Notes: a model not told the origin generated them from the sequence alone. Positions 23,393 to 35,633 are shown, counted from the stretch's first letter. The stretch is 64,000 nt of DNA from Anisodus tanguticus (GCA_034509755.1 CM067556.1:11493501-11557500), one strand, 5' to 3'. Made by a program: numbers and translations.

Positions 23393-24052
23393 TTCTTCCC
23401 GAAAGGATGCTAATTCCTATGTTGTGCGGAGCTGAGTATCTTCTATTTGTTGGGATAAAGCCTTTCCTCCGCGGGGAGAGACATATTTTTGAAATATTTT
23501 AAAAGTTACTCGATCCTTAGACAATATATATAGCTAGGTATTCTTTATGTCTGATTTTCAGGTCTACTTTTGATCTTTTTTTTCTAACTTTACAAAGGTA
23601 AAATAATGTTTAATTAAGAAACTAGAATGATAACTTGCTACACTCAGTTAAATTGCGCTGATATAAAATCAATAAGCAGATTTTACAAATTTGGATATTA
23701 CAGCTGGCTAACCAAAGTACCATCTGGTGATCAATACTTCTTCATTTTTTGTTCAATTCATGCCGCGACTTCTGAAGTTGTAATAGAGCTGAGATGGAGA
23801 GAAGCTCGACCCTCCCCTGTGGGTTCACCCTGAGTGTAATGTCTTAACGGTCTTTTAAGCGCCTCTTACAACGGACTTGACACCATCATGATGGGGCGGG
23901 ATTGGTCATCTTCTAGCTTACTAGTGACTCGCATTCATCCCTTTCTATTTGGTGTGCGGATGAACGAATTGGTCTCTGGAAGAACTAAACCTACTAATTT
24001 GATCGGTACGGCAAGAAAAATAAAACAAAGAAATAAGGAATGTCCAGAATAA
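23393..24052. other. Unassigned intergenic sequence
   Basis: I recognise no gene or repeat family here. Short open frames near 23627-23833 look random. Confidence 0.4.
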
Positions 24053-24175
24053 GCAACAACAACATACCCGATGTAATCTCACAAGTGAAGTATGGGACAG
24101 GTAGGATATACTCAAACTTTACTCTTTATTTTTGTGGAGTAGAGAGATTATTCTGATAGACCATTGGCTTAAAGA
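24053..24175 (-). mobile_element. TS/RTE-type SINE tail, reverse orientation
   Basis: AACAACAACATACCCGATGT, then AATCTCACAAGTGAAGTATG and TAGAGAGATTATT, are the reverse complement of the TS-SINE/RTE 3' tail seen at 19440-19545. It is diverged, and a full-length 5' part is not clear. Confidence 0.6.
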
Positions 24176-24446
24176 AAAGAAGAATGCGAAACAGGGTTGA
24201 AAGGAAATAAGACGGCAGAAAAACAAGATACAAAGCAAATGAAGCAACAAATAGTAATATCCAGAATAAACGTTATATCAATTATGTACAATTCAAAAAC
24301 GCCATGGATATATGTAGACAAAAATGGTATATGTACCCTTCAACCAAGGTTGAACAATAACAAGAAGAATGGCATATACAAAAACAAGAGAAAAGGGGGA
24401 TCGGATGCGAATTAAGAAGAAAAAAGAAAACAAAAAGAGATCGAGT

Positions 24447-24463
24447 TATATATATATATATAT
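24447..24463. repeat. (TA)n microsatellite in the RTFL 3' UTR
   Basis: About 8 TA units abut the stop codon of the RTFL gene on the minus strand. Confidence 0.85.
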
Positions 24464-24714
24464 CAAAAACTCTTGCTGTATCGGTGCCAGAAGATAAGCA
24501 TGATAACACATCTTCTAATGATATATAATCTTGAACGTTTCTCCTTCATCATACTTGTTAAACATAAACGTCCCTTTTTATCATTATTATTATTCCTTCT
24601 TTCTGCAACAACGTTATTGATCAACTTTTCTCCCCGATGATGATGATCTATTGCATGCCTTGAAATTGCCCTTCTGTTATGCTCACATGCAGACGTAGAA
24701 ACACATTGACCCAT
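24463..24714 (-). CDS. RTFL: ROTUNDIFOLIA-like / DEVIL small polypeptide (RTFL/DVL), 83 aa
   Basis: A single-exon ORF of 83 residues, ATG at 24714 and TGA at 24463-24465. Residues about 51-80 contain the RTF/DVL core: CLTSMMKEKRSRLYIIRRCV followed by IMLIFWHRYS. The diagnostic pattern is the Lys-Glu-(Q/K)-Arg block, then YI.RRCV.ML and WH.Y. The N-terminal half is variable and rich in Asn, Arg and His, as in other members. These plant-specific peptides associate with the plasma membrane and restrict polar cell proliferation, altering organ shape when overexpressed. The C-terminus ends SKSF rather than the more usual DS. A (TA)n tract follows the stop immediately. It is isolated from other genes. 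Confidence 0.92.
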   Translation of the reverse strand: MGQCVSTSACEHNRRAISRHAIDHHHRGEKLINNVVAERRNNNNDKKGRLCLTSMMKEKRSRLYIIRRCVIMLIFWHRYSKSF

Positions 24715-24895
24715 TTAATTTTATATATGTACCTTCACCACACCAAAATCAACTAAATTGAACTCTCTTTAAGAATTTAATTTCTTCTCTCTGTCGAGAA
24801 AGAGCTTTAGAAGAAGAGAAAGCAATTTCATCCCTAGTTTTGAGCCATCTTTTCAGCAATTTTTGTATCGTCTCCTTTTTTTTCTCTCTACGCAT

Positions 24896-24909
24896 CTATA
24901 TATATAAGT
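24896..24909 (-). promoter_or_regulatory. Candidate TATA box for the RTFL gene
   Basis: CTATATATATAAG on the plus strand reads CTTATATATATAG on the coding strand, about 180 bases upstream of the ATG. That leaves room for a 5' UTR of about 150 bases. Low specificity in AT-rich DNA. Confidence 0.4.
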
Positions 24910-26326
24910 ATCTATTTATTTATTTATGGAAGTATATAGCCAGGGTGTGGATTTTGTCAAGTTAAATATACGTGTTTGGGAGTACAATTTTGCTGTCGTT
25001 ATCTCAAGCAATTTTATTTATTTTTATCCACAAGAAACAATAGTTTGTTCGTGAAAACTAGAAATTGGGTGGACCAGCATCGTCCGTTACTCTGAGCCAT
25101 TGACTTTTTTTAGGTTAAACGTTTGTTTCCCCACAAAAAATGAAAAAAAGGTATAAAATTTGAATGTAAGTTATGTACAAAGCTGTAAGGAATTTTTACA
25201 CTGTCTGGTTACCTTTTCTTCCCCGGTAGGTAATTAACCTGTCTTATCTTCAAGATTACACATCCACATTTTAAGGTACTTATAGATATCCAAGAGTACA
25301 AATCCTACATTTGTTAAGGTTCTTGTAGCTATTCTTTAAATGACTTGACAAAGTTAATTTTTTTTTACACATATATAAAACTCTAAAAATTTATAAATAG
25401 TTTTAGGTTCTTAAAAAATTACCTAACATTTTTTCTTGTTTGGATAAGACGGAGAACTTCTTTTAAAAAAGAATCTATTACGATATTGGGGGTCAGGTAA
25501 AAAGAGGAGGGAAGAAACACAATAAAAATTGAATCACACTTGAGAAACTCTCACGTATATCACTAAACTGTAAACTTTAGAAATTGAACTAGGAGAGGCT
25601 TAAACAAAAGCATTTCTGAAATATTAAATAAGGAATATATTAATGCGGGAGAAAACCTTGGACAGTGTTTAGCTGGATCGTGGATGTTATATGAATGATT
25701 GATCCTCTTGAGTTGTGTTTGATTAGCAATATATTCTACTAGAAATATGTCCTTTTTTGTGTAATGCAATTATAAAAGGTTCTCTAAAGCTACTAGTATC
25801 GGTGATTAGTGCAAATCTGCATGATCAATTATTATTAATGTATTATGAGAAGTGGTTAACTAAAACGTAGAATTAAATAAGCTGGTGGTTGGAGGATTTA
25901 AGTTATGAATGATCTATGTGGGCTATCATTCAGAAATATATATACATAATCATACTTTCTTATGGACTATAGTCAAATAATTGGCTTGAATAATGTGCCA
26001 ACCCTACTTAATATAATCTTCGGGTCCATATATACACAATCAGTTTATATAAGTAAGTACTCCAGTACTTAATATTCGTCTGACCACTTGGCTCAAAATA
26101 CAAGTTCATAGAGTAGCATAGGCCCTTGGCAGTTGCCTCCATGTATATATAATCATACTAGTTGAGAGGCTACATAACGATACGGTATATGGGGAGCCTA
26201 CATTAGTCTGTAAAATATGTTGCGGACCAAAATGTAACAGCCTGACAATATCAAACATACTTGGGAAATTAGACATAAGGTGGGAAATTGCACAGCTTCT
26301 GATAGGAATTTCAACATGAGTCAGAT
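24910..26326. other. Intergenic, no genes seen
   Basis: AT-rich sequence. The right end (about 26150-26326) is probably the 3' UTR of the minus-strand small membrane protein gene. Confidence 0.45.
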
Positions 26327-29300
26327 CTAATGCTTGTCCTCCTTGGGGATCTCCTTCTTAGGTATCTCCTTTGGCTTTGCCTTTTCCATTTCCCTGCAGA
26401 AACATCAATGGCATGTCGTGTTTATCTGATACACATAAACAGAACGACTGCAACCAATTACCAAACAAGCAAAAGTGAAGGATTCAATTTACAACGAGAA
26501 ACAAGTTAATACAACATGATAAGATAAGAAATAAAAGTTATATAATAATAGAGAAGATGTGCAAGATTAAGACACAAAATAAGGAGATGAGAAAAGACAA
26601 GAAATGATTAAAAAAAGTGAAAGGAGAAAGAGTTACCGAACTCAAACCTTCAAGAATAAAATTCAAAAATCAGTTTTCTAGGGGCCTTAGGCTTCTAACT
26701 ATAGCATAAGACATTGTTTCTCATGTTATTATGCATTGAATTTTGGTACAGCAAAACTTGCAATAGTTTGTAACTTAAGAAAACAAGATTGACCAACACA
26801 ATCTTGTTCTGAAACCACGCCACACAAGACTTCAAAATAAGTTATTCTGCTCATACTGTATTGAATGTCTTTAATGGGCATGTCTAGACCATCAACTTAC
26901 GTAGCAATTTTACGATAGGATACAGAATCAGATAGCAAAATAGCAAACATTTTCTTCAATTAAGGGTGAAGAATACCATTAAGTCAAGGGTACTTGCATA
27001 AAATCTATATATAACCTATAACATGCTATCAGAACATAATTTAAATCTACAAATACCGTTTGACTTCTTCATGAGTAAGCATACATTTTTTGTATAACTA
27101 GCATATATTTTTTTTCATGAGTCATAGCATACATAAATACTGCAAAATGAAAAAGATAACTAACGATATCAAGGACACATACCATAAGGAAGTCTACATC
27201 CATAAAAAAAAGGAATCTAAACCTGACACCACGTTGAAGAGTTGCAACATTCTTGCCTAGGATAGGGGAGAATCCTGTCCTTTTCTTTTGCTTTCAGATG
27301 TCGGTTGAATGTGTTTTAAACTTTTAGTTCCCATAGTGAATACGGTTTAATTTCCTAATAAACAGTCATAGCATAAGATAAGGTGCTTTTACCAATTCAA
27401 CTCATTAAGACTTTTAAGTCAGGTCAAAAGATACAAATTTTGCATGCAGGAGACAATATAATGTTTGATTTGTAGGACATAATTTTTGGAAAAAAAAGAG
27501 GTAAGAATTAATAAAAAATTGAGAGACCAAGTTGAAGGCAAAAGATTCATGTCCAAGTGGTATCATACAAGTTTCGACTAAAACTGAACATGATATCAAT
27601 AAGGGAACACGTGTTTGGTGGCCATTCTACATGACCGCCAAAACATAATCATATATGTGATATAATTGCAACCTTGCATTCAAAAACAAAACAAATCACA
27701 GCGACACCAATTGCTGCCTAAGAAAACATTATTAGCAATGGTGTCTAGAAAAACTAAGAAACTAATATGTTGACATCAATATATTTTAACAATAACATAA
27801 CCAGTGTAATTCCACAAGTGGGGATAAATTTTCATTATCAGAAAAAAAAAACTAATTAAAAAATGGTCTGAAGAAAAACAGGATCATATAAATATCCCTC
27901 TAAGAGAATAAATGGTAAATGATAGATTTGGCCTCCACAAGAGCTAGAGAATGGGAAAGGAAATCTACTTATGGGTGTGAGCATACTTCATTCACATTAA
28001 TAAAACATTAAAACTCAAAACTCCCAACTCAAATTACTTGAAGTGACCCTTCATACTACGAATATGGTTGCACCTTTGCTAAAAGGTCAATTGCAAAATC
28101 CATTCCAAAACTGTCACTACATTTTGCAGAGTAATGGTGAATTTTGATAACTTCAACTAACTTCCATTCAATCAAAGAGAAGAAAAGAACTTCTATTTAC
28201 TCCACTGAGTAAGAGTCGGTGTTTGAAAAAATGGAGCTGTACCAGTAGTGACAAGCAAATGAGGACTGGACACTAGTAGTGCAAGTGGAATGACCCAACT
28301 GGACCTAGTCCGCCCGAACGATTTTGAGACCTTTGCAGGCCTAATGTCAAAGAAGAAGATAAAATATTATGTTCCTTCCCTTTCCCCTTCCCCTAATTTC
28401 CTCTCTTCTCTTCAACAGGGTACCTTTATACCTACCCAAACGGATAAAACATGAAAGACCGACTGCAGATGTGGAAAATTTTGAGTTATGGAGGAAATTA
28501 TAAAGAAAAGGAAACCACGAACATTCTTAAGAGTAGACATAACTAGAACTGCTTAGTGTTCAGTGTGTCAATTATTTCTCACACTGCTACCCTCGTACAA
28601 TAATAGAACTAGATTTACGAAAAAAGAGCACTTGTTTTGCTTATCACTAACCATTCAACAACAACTAACCTTTTATCCAAAAAGCCATGACTAAATACAA
28701 AATACCAGCAGAAAAATAGTAACTCCAACAAGATAATACTTGGGTTGCACTGTATGTATGGGTTCTTCTGATTTAGTACTAGTGCCGTCACTAAAATGAC
28801 TCTGCTTGTTGTACCCCACCCCCCAAAAAACTGAGGTCCCCCCTTTGGCAAGAGAGGATGATGCCACTCCTACAATTTCAATATGGACTAGAAACCCCCC
28901 TTATACGTTTGATTAGGTATTAACTAATGATTCTAAGCATAAAATTCTCAGATGCCAACTTTCGGATTCTTTCTATAGTTGTCTACTAAGTTTGATTCAC
29001 CTAGAGATTGCCAGGAGCACTTAAGAGTAGGGGCGGATTTACAGCCTATTTTATGGTACACATGAACCCATAGTTTCTCTTTTAAATTAGGTATTTTACA
29101 TACATATTTCTTGAAATTGATCTAATATTATCTGTTGGCACCCATGCTTTAATGCTAAATGGTGCACTTGGTTTAATGCTGAGTTATCTACTTATTAGAG
29201 TAATAGGGATCAATTCTCACTTAATACACTTTCTTTTTATCCTTATTTTAGAGGTGCACCCATCCTAGATCCTCCTCTGCTTAAACCTCGTTTCTCAGTT

Positions 29301-30051
29301 TTTATTTTCTTGTCCAGTCAATATATATGTAGGGAGTTGTATAGCATCTATGAAATATGTAGATGTTTCTAGCAAGTGACAATTAACAGTGGCGGATCCA
29401 GAATTTTCACCCAGAGGTTCAATAAAACAACAAAAGCTAAACATAAAAAATAATATTGTCACTGAGAATCGAACCTATATTTGAACACCCTGGATCGCTT
29501 AAGCTAACATTTTGCATTTATTCAGGGTATTCAAAAGTTAATATATGTACGTAAACACGGAAAATCTAATCTATATTTACACATTGTATTTTTTTTTTGC
29601 CGAGGGTGTTCCCCACCCTCTAAATCCGCCCCTGGTCATATACGCAACTTTTTTCTGCTAAAACAAAGATACCCAGAGGAATACTAGATTTGTGATTTAT
29701 TTTCCCTTACGTTTGTTGTTCACACGAAACACTCATGAGTACTTATCTATTAAGTTGAACATGTGCACGACTATCTTAGCTTGTCAACTAAGAATTTTCA
29801 TCACTAAATAAATTTTGGACTTATCTATTTAGCAGCTACTAAAATTTAATTAATTGCATGATTAGAAACGGGAAAGGAAAAAACAAGTGGATGACATACT
29901 TAGTGGCGGAAGCGGATTCTTCCTCGAGCCAGTGACGAATTTGACGAACGTTACGCTTGAAAATGGAGGCAGATTGTTTGACATCACTCCTCAACAGTAA
30001 AACCACGGCGCTTACTCCAAACACCGTCAGTACAAAGTTCGTTAAAGCCAT
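26327..30051 (-). CDS. Small single-pass membrane protein, 72 aa, two exons
   Basis: Exon 1 is 30051-29900 and exon 2 is 26393-26327, separated by a 3,506-bp intron with a good donor (AA|GTATGT) and acceptor (CTGCAG|G). Phase is kept across the junction (AA|G). The protein has one hydrophobic segment (residues about 6-20, FVLTVFGVSAVVLLL), then a basic/polar stretch (FKRNVRQIRHWLEEESASAT). It ends in a charged lysine-rich tail (MEKAKPKEIPKKEIPKEDKH). I recall similar short proteins conserved in plants but know of no assigned function. The intron is unusually long for so small a gene. The first exon is duplicated at 31009-31160. Confidence 0.82.
29029..29279. mobile_element. hAT-like MITE, degenerate
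   Basis: Starts GTAGGGGCGGATTTACAGCC and ends GATCCTCCTCTGC. These are degenerate inverted forms of the CAGGGGCGGA ends found at 29387-29634. No clear target duplication. Confidence 0.5.
29387..29634. mobile_element. hAT-like MITE (CAGTGGCGGATCC...AATCCGCCCCTG)
   Basis: The inverted ends CAGTGGCGGATC and (reverse complement) CAGGGGCGGATT define a 248-bp element. The 8-bp flanks do not match clearly, so the ends or the target duplication have decayed. Confidence 0.6.
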
Positions 30052-30079
30052 TTCGGAGATGAATTTCCGTTAGCTCAGA
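29743..30079 (-). repeat. Duplicated block, copy 1 (contains functional exon 1)
   Basis: Nearly identical to 30853-31189 over about 337 bases. It spans the start of the intron, exon 1 and some 5' UTR of the 72-aa gene. The offset between copies is 1,110 bases in direct orientation. Confidence 0.88.
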
Positions 30080-30852
30080 AATTTGATTGATTTAACTGAA
30101 CGAATGATGAATCTGGGAATGCAACGAAAAAACCTAACCTTAAGGACATTTTACAATTAATTAATTCACTGAAGCAACAACTATTATTCTTTTAAAAAAA
30201 TCACCTTTGAGAAAGGACAACCCACTAAAATAAAGAAAACAAAGCAAAAAATCAATTGTAAAATACCCACAATAAGAAAAAGCAAATCCATTAATACCCA
30301 TATCATAATCTATGAGGAAGAGAGAAACATACCGTTATAATTTTGTTCGAAATAGGAGTTTAGTGCAAATAGATATGAAGAGGTGAAAAAGAAAGGAGGG
30401 TTTGCTAGAACTGCAGGGATTAAATTTTGGGCTTTATTTTTTATCTAGCCCAATAATAAGGTGAGAATTGGGCTAAGTGAGGTTTGGGCCAAGGTATTTT
30501 TCATTCAAATGACTCCAATATTTATTGTGATTTGTAAAACATATAAGTATCATATAATAATGAATCTATACCTAAACTGATCTAACGATGTAAATTAAAC
30601 ATAAATATATATAAAAAATTATATTATCCAACTATGTTATATACTGGTCTTATAATTGAGTTGTTGCTCAGTGGAAGATAGGAGTGGGAATGGGGCAAGG
30701 ATAGGGTCTGAATGGGACAGGCTAAAGCAAAACATTAGAAAGAGACTCTTCTCTAATTGAATTTTCCTATTGATTTTGATTGCAGTAAAAAAATTACTTA
30801 ACCTGATTCTATTTACGAATATCTTGAGGTTGAAAAATAATTTCTTTTAAGT
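30080..30852. other. Spacer between the duplicated blocks (promoter side of exon 1)
   Basis: AT-rich sequence between the copies. It probably contains the promoter and 5' UTR of the functional gene on the minus strand. No coding signal seen. Confidence 0.4.
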
Positions 30853-31008
30853 TGTCTATTAAGTTGAACATGCGCACAATTATCTTAGCCTGTCAACTAA
30901 GAATTTTTATCACTAAATAAATTTTGGACTTGTCTATTAAGCAGCGATTAAAATTGACTTAATTGCAAGATTAGAAATCGGAAAGGGAAAAACAAGTGGA
31001 TGACATAC

Positions 31009-31160
31009 TTAGTGGCGGAAGCGGATTCTTCCTCGAGCTAGTGACGAATTTGACAAACGTTACGCTTGAAAATGGAGGCAGATTGTTTGACATCACTCCT
31101 CAACAGTAAAACCACGGCGCTTACTCCAACCATCGTCAATACAAAGTTTGATAACGCCAT
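31009..31160 (-). pseudogene. Duplicated first exon of the 72-aa gene, with nonsense mutation
   Basis: The copy begins MALSNFVLTMVGVSAVVLLL and continues RSDVKQSASIFKRNVCQIRH, then stop. TGG (Trp41 in copy 1) has become TAG at 31038-31040, and Arg36 has become Cys. The splice donor context (AA|GTATGT) is preserved at 31009/31008. No second copy of exon 2 is seen. Initiation here would give only 40 residues. It could still act as an alternative 5' exon, which is untested. Confidence 0.85.
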
Positions 31161-31334
31161 TTCGGAGATGAATTTCCTTTAGCTTAGAAATTGTTCGAGT
31201 TTCGCGATTAATCAAGTGAAGATGAATATATGATTACGACGGTGATTCGATTTGTATTGTAAAGATTATGGTACTGAAACATGGTTCATCTTTATATTTC
31301 ACTATTTCGGAAATCGAATCATCATGCACTTTAG

Positions 31335-32895
31335 GCCCTTCTGAAAGAAAGAAAGAGAGGTGAGGTGACTAGCTTAGTAACTTTATTCAATCTAAAAGGT
31401 TGGCTCAGTGGGTTGTTTTGGCCGCCTTTAAGGGAAGGGGTGCATCCACCGAAGATGGCCTGACTTGCTTGCTCGCTTGATCACTGGAATCGAAGCCAAC
31501 ACATTGGTCACAGCCGAAATTCGTCGAAGGGATAAAACCAAAATAAAGAAGAGAAAGTAAGAAATCGAAATTAATCGTTCGATGTCTGCTCGTTCTCCCC
31601 ACTTTAATTCTCAGGGAGGAGTCAGTAGTTGGACACTAGATCCCTTCGGACCTAGAGAATGTGTGACGTTGGGTCGGGGTTTGGTGAACCAACTGGTCGC
31701 TCCTCTAGTTGAAGTATCGGGCCCCTTTTTCATTGCCTAGGTTACACCTTCGGAATACCCTATAAGGGAATTTTGGCTACTCCCCCCCAATCTTTACTTT
31801 ACAACCGTGCTAATTCCATACGAATCAGTAATGAGAAGCATCTGCACATCACTCCAGCAATGGCATGAATATGTCTTTCTAATGATAAATAAGTATGGAC
31901 TCATTCGCTCATAGAAAATGAAAGAAAATAAAGTAATTGTAAAGCAAAGTCATAGTAAAATACAACGATTTTTCTAAAGTATATTTAAAATTGAAGTGAT
32001 CATTTAAGTATCTTGTATAATACTCTTGCCCTACCCCCATTTTCTATTCTACCCCCATTCCTCTATTATTAATATTCAATTAATTCGAACTTGAGCCCGA
32101 ATATTGAATCCACTTTTTTTATTCTTTCTCTTTCCTCCCTTATTCTTAAACTAAAAAGGGAAAAAAGAGAAAAGAGGGTTGCTCTGATCAAGACTCAATT
32201 TTTTGCTCCGTCCGCGGAGCGTATGAATTTAGACCAAAAGAGGGGATGAAGGGATAAGAATAGGAATTATAGTACCATTGGAAAAAAAGGGCACATGTGG
32301 GAACGTCTCTACTGACGAACCATTTCAATAGTACGGGTGCTGCCGTGCCACAAGGCTTTTAATCATTAGTGTCTTTAGCTTTAAAATGAATCTCAGATGT
32401 CCGCTCACAAAAGTCATTTATCGAGGAAGATGAATTGAATGTGCAGTTTTTTCTTTTATAGCAGTCGATTTTATCCCTCAATTCTCTTTCATGCCAGTAA
32501 GGTGATAAGTTTAGCTAGTATGGGCTAAGTCCCAATAGCAAGGTCAACATGGTATCTAACATATTCATACCTAATGATTTTTCACGAGCATGATGAATCA
32601 CTTCGTGCCGACCTATTGCCAATCCACTTTCCGACCTCATATGAGAATAGAAAACTGGAGCATTTAGCCCTGGATGCATTTAGACACTTTCTTTAGTATA
32701 GAAAGCAGGGAGTCTGTCTCAACCTAAATGAGTCTATACCCCTCCTCCCAGTCAATGTGACGTGTATATAAGTCAGATGTTGGAAAGTGAGTATTCAGCG
32801 AGTGAGAGGGAGGATTTCCTTCAGCTCGAACGAAGTGAGAGGGAATAGGAAGTTCAATCTACAAGGAGAGGGAGGATTTCCTTCAGCTCGAACAC
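31335..32895. other. Candidate nuclear insertion of mitochondrial DNA (NUMT)
   Basis: Base composition and texture change here: fewer A/T runs, many short purine blocks such as AAAGAAAGAGAGG, TAAGGGAAGGGG and GGGGATGAAGGGATAAG, and the tandem phrase GGATTTCCTTCAGCTCGAAC. All of these remind me of plant mitochondrial intergenic DNA. An open frame on the minus strand (31405-31602) has no recognised family. The right edge is at about 32895. Mitochondrial origin is an inference from style, not an alignment. Confidence 0.45.
32804..32895 (+). repeat. Direct repeat of GAGAGGGAGGATTTCCTTCAGCTCGAAC
   Basis: The phrase (key part GGATTTCCTTCAGCTCGAAC) occurs at about 32805-32831 and again at 32866-32892, separated by 34 bases. 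It lies at the right edge of the mitochondrial-like block. Confidence 0.8.
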
Positions 32896-34170
32896 TTTTT
32901 TTATTAACCCAAAATGAAACTCTAACAGCTACGTTTCTGTCACAAGAAAATTTCCCAAATCCGCAAAATGTTGATGGGCTATTAAATAATGGGCTTTTTG
33001 AGTTGTTGGTTTGTAACTATTTTGGGCATAAAAAATATTACGGTGAGATCTTAAATTGGTACATTTTGCCTTTCGGCTAATTTAGAAGTAGTCGAGCTCA
33101 GGAATTGGGCTATAACTAGAACTAGCTTCTTGGGCTAAAAAATTTTGAATTATGAATTCTAACAATTTTGAAAAGATGATAACTGATTAACCATGATTAT
33201 AAAACAGAAATAAGTACTTATTTGCACCCAATATTTTCATCAAATTAAATAGTTCGATCATGAGTGTCACGAGTTAAGTAAGAGTATGTATCACTTATAC
33301 GTAAAACACACATTTTACATTTATTTACATAGTGCAAACACCGGATATAGACAAAAAAAAACTTCTAACCTACTATTTGCTAGTATTATTTACAATCATT
33401 TTATGTAATTTTAAAAAAAATTAAGAAGCAAGATATTTGAATTCACACTAAAAATTAGATATGTTCACTCTCATACTCTGGCTCTGGCTAGCCATCACAA
33501 TTCATTTTGGATACAAAGAACAATAAATACTACGTAATCAAGATTCAGGAATATTTTTATGTCACTTGTAGTTTCCACTAGCAAGTATTCATAGTACCTG
33601 GAACTGGAAGAAGTTGAAGAATATGTAATTCAATGAAGTCTTATTAGGCGTCATTAAAGATTAGAAAGCTGTGACTTGTAAAGGGCTCACGAGAGAATTT
33701 CTCCTCCTCTTCTCAACTTTTTAAAACCTTTTCTAATTATGGGGTGAGTGAGAACAGTATTTCGTGGAACTAAATCTCTACATTTAAGTCATGTAGAGAA
33801 AATGAAACTAATTGAATAATTTGTGTAAAAAAATAACTACATAATTAGACCACTTATTAGGGAATTACAAGTAATTTTTTTTTAATAAGCATTAATTAAT
33901 TATCTAATAAAAATGATAATTGATCTGCTATTATTAAATTATTAGGTAATTACAAGTATACTACTAATAGACCTTCATTTTCTAGATGGGAAGAGTATCA
34001 TTCCTAAATTTCTAAGTCACTTTTAATTATTGGAAAACAGTAGTCCAATAATAGATTAGACAGAATGAACGTCCCCTTTTTGATAGAAAGTCTAGAGAAA
34101 TTCCTGTTAGGTACTTGTTGTGCAGAGGACAACAATCTGAAATAATTCTCTTATTCTCCTTTTATTAATA
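32896..34170. other. Intergenic, AT-rich
   Basis: No gene or recognisable element apart from scattered AT-rich simple sequence. Confidence 0.4.
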
Positions 34171-34290
34171 CTAGATGGGCTCATGCCCGTGCATAACACG
34201 GGCATTTCCTTTAACATTGTTATACTAAACAGATCTAACATCGCAAAATGTACTTCATGGTGCCCGTGTTGTGCACGGGCTTAGGCCCGA
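34171..34290 (-). mobile_element. Helitron-like 3' terminus (hairpin plus CTAG)
   Basis: On the minus strand, a GC-rich hairpin GCCCGTGTTATGCACGGGC (34185-34204) is followed 10-11 bases later by CTAG (34171-34174) and then T. This is the layout of a Helitron 3' end (hairpin, short spacer, CTRR, insertion before T). A second related hairpin, GCCCGTGTTGTGCACGGGC, lies at 34262-34280 with similar flanks. The 5' TC end was not found, so the size is unknown. Confidence 0.5.
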
Positions 34291-35633
34291 CATTGCTGTT
34301 CGTGTTGTTTGTATGCCTACAAGATTATCAAAGATGTTTAACATATACATTACTTGTTTCCATCATAAGTAAGAGTTGATCAAATATTCACAACATATCA
34401 ACGCAAGTACTACCTATCAAGTTGATTAAATTTTCACGACATAGCAACGCCTCATACTATGTACAATATAATATTCATTGAGGAACCAAGTTGTATAATT
34501 CAGAATCAGCATAGTCAAATCACCTAGGATTGTAGCCTTCAACTGCATGATAACAGAGTCATTTTTCATTGGAGGAGGTTAATTTGATTAGGTTCTGTTG
34601 TTGTGCCTGTGTTCAAAAAATCAGGAAAAACAGAAACCAAACGGAAAGACAAAAAACCAGAAAAAACAGAAACTGGAAAAATAATACAGAAGTAAGAAAA
34701 TATCCGAGACCACAGAATTCACTGTGTGTCCTTAAGGAATTTAATCCCCTCACTGTACCCGAGGTTATGGATTACTTCCTCCCAGGATAAAACGGATATA
34801 CCTGTCGCAGGAGTAGCGGTACGTCAAACGCCTTCGACTTCGACGAACTCAAAGTTGGCAACGAAACACAGTAAGACTCGATAGTTTTATTTGTGAAAAA
34901 AGAATGCAGAATTTCGGATGCGAAATTTTTGGTTTTGGTATCTTTAAAATGAGGCATTGCCTTAGTTTATATAGCCTTGAAGGTGCCTCTTCGGAATAGG
35001 TTGGTGATGTTCGGAAAGGTTGCCTTCCATTTCTCATTCACACCAACTTGGCTAGTTTTATTCATTAACTAGCTTTAACAATCCCCCACATGAATGGGGA
35101 ATGGCTATATGATGAAAAACATGCATGACAGTGTGATTCGTAAGCAAGGATTAATCGCATCTGGATAAGTAGATTTCTCTTTGAACTTTCCGTAGTGAAC
35201 ATATGTCGGATATACTCGGTCAATCGGTAGATGTGATATCCTTGAACCGTCGAGCTTTGGTGTATACCTAGACAACCACATGTCACACAATTAACCCTTT
35301 AACCGTCTTTGGTTCTCATTGTTTTGTTCGTTTCAGCCATGAACACTGCCTGGTTCATAAGTGCGTAGAGAATTGGCCTTACATAATTCTCCTTGAAGTG
35401 GCTTACACTTCACACTTACATAGGTGATTCCTAAATGTGTCATCCCGTAGATACACTATTTGATATACCCCGTACCAAACTTAGGAACCATTAAAAAGCC
35501 GCAATGCTTTATCCTGGTACTGAACATTGTCTCATCACGAGAATGGACCAAAGAGTTATTGTGACAATGTTGAACCGTGATTAATGACTTTGTTTGATCT
35601 CTTTGAACCTAGATCTTGGGATCTCCAGGTCTT

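Larger units (their letters stand above)
26394..29899 (-). other. Long intron of the 72-aa protein gene
   Basis: A 3.5-kb intron with no other gene. It holds a reverse TS-like SINE fragment near 27786-27880 (CAGTGTAATTCCACAAGTGG) and two hAT-like MITEs at about 29029-29279 and 29387-29634. Confidence 0.6.

Noticed and set aside
31405..31602. 65-aa minus-strand open frame as a mitochondrial gene
   Set aside because: I could not match it to a known mitochondrial gene, so it is left as part of the candidate insert.
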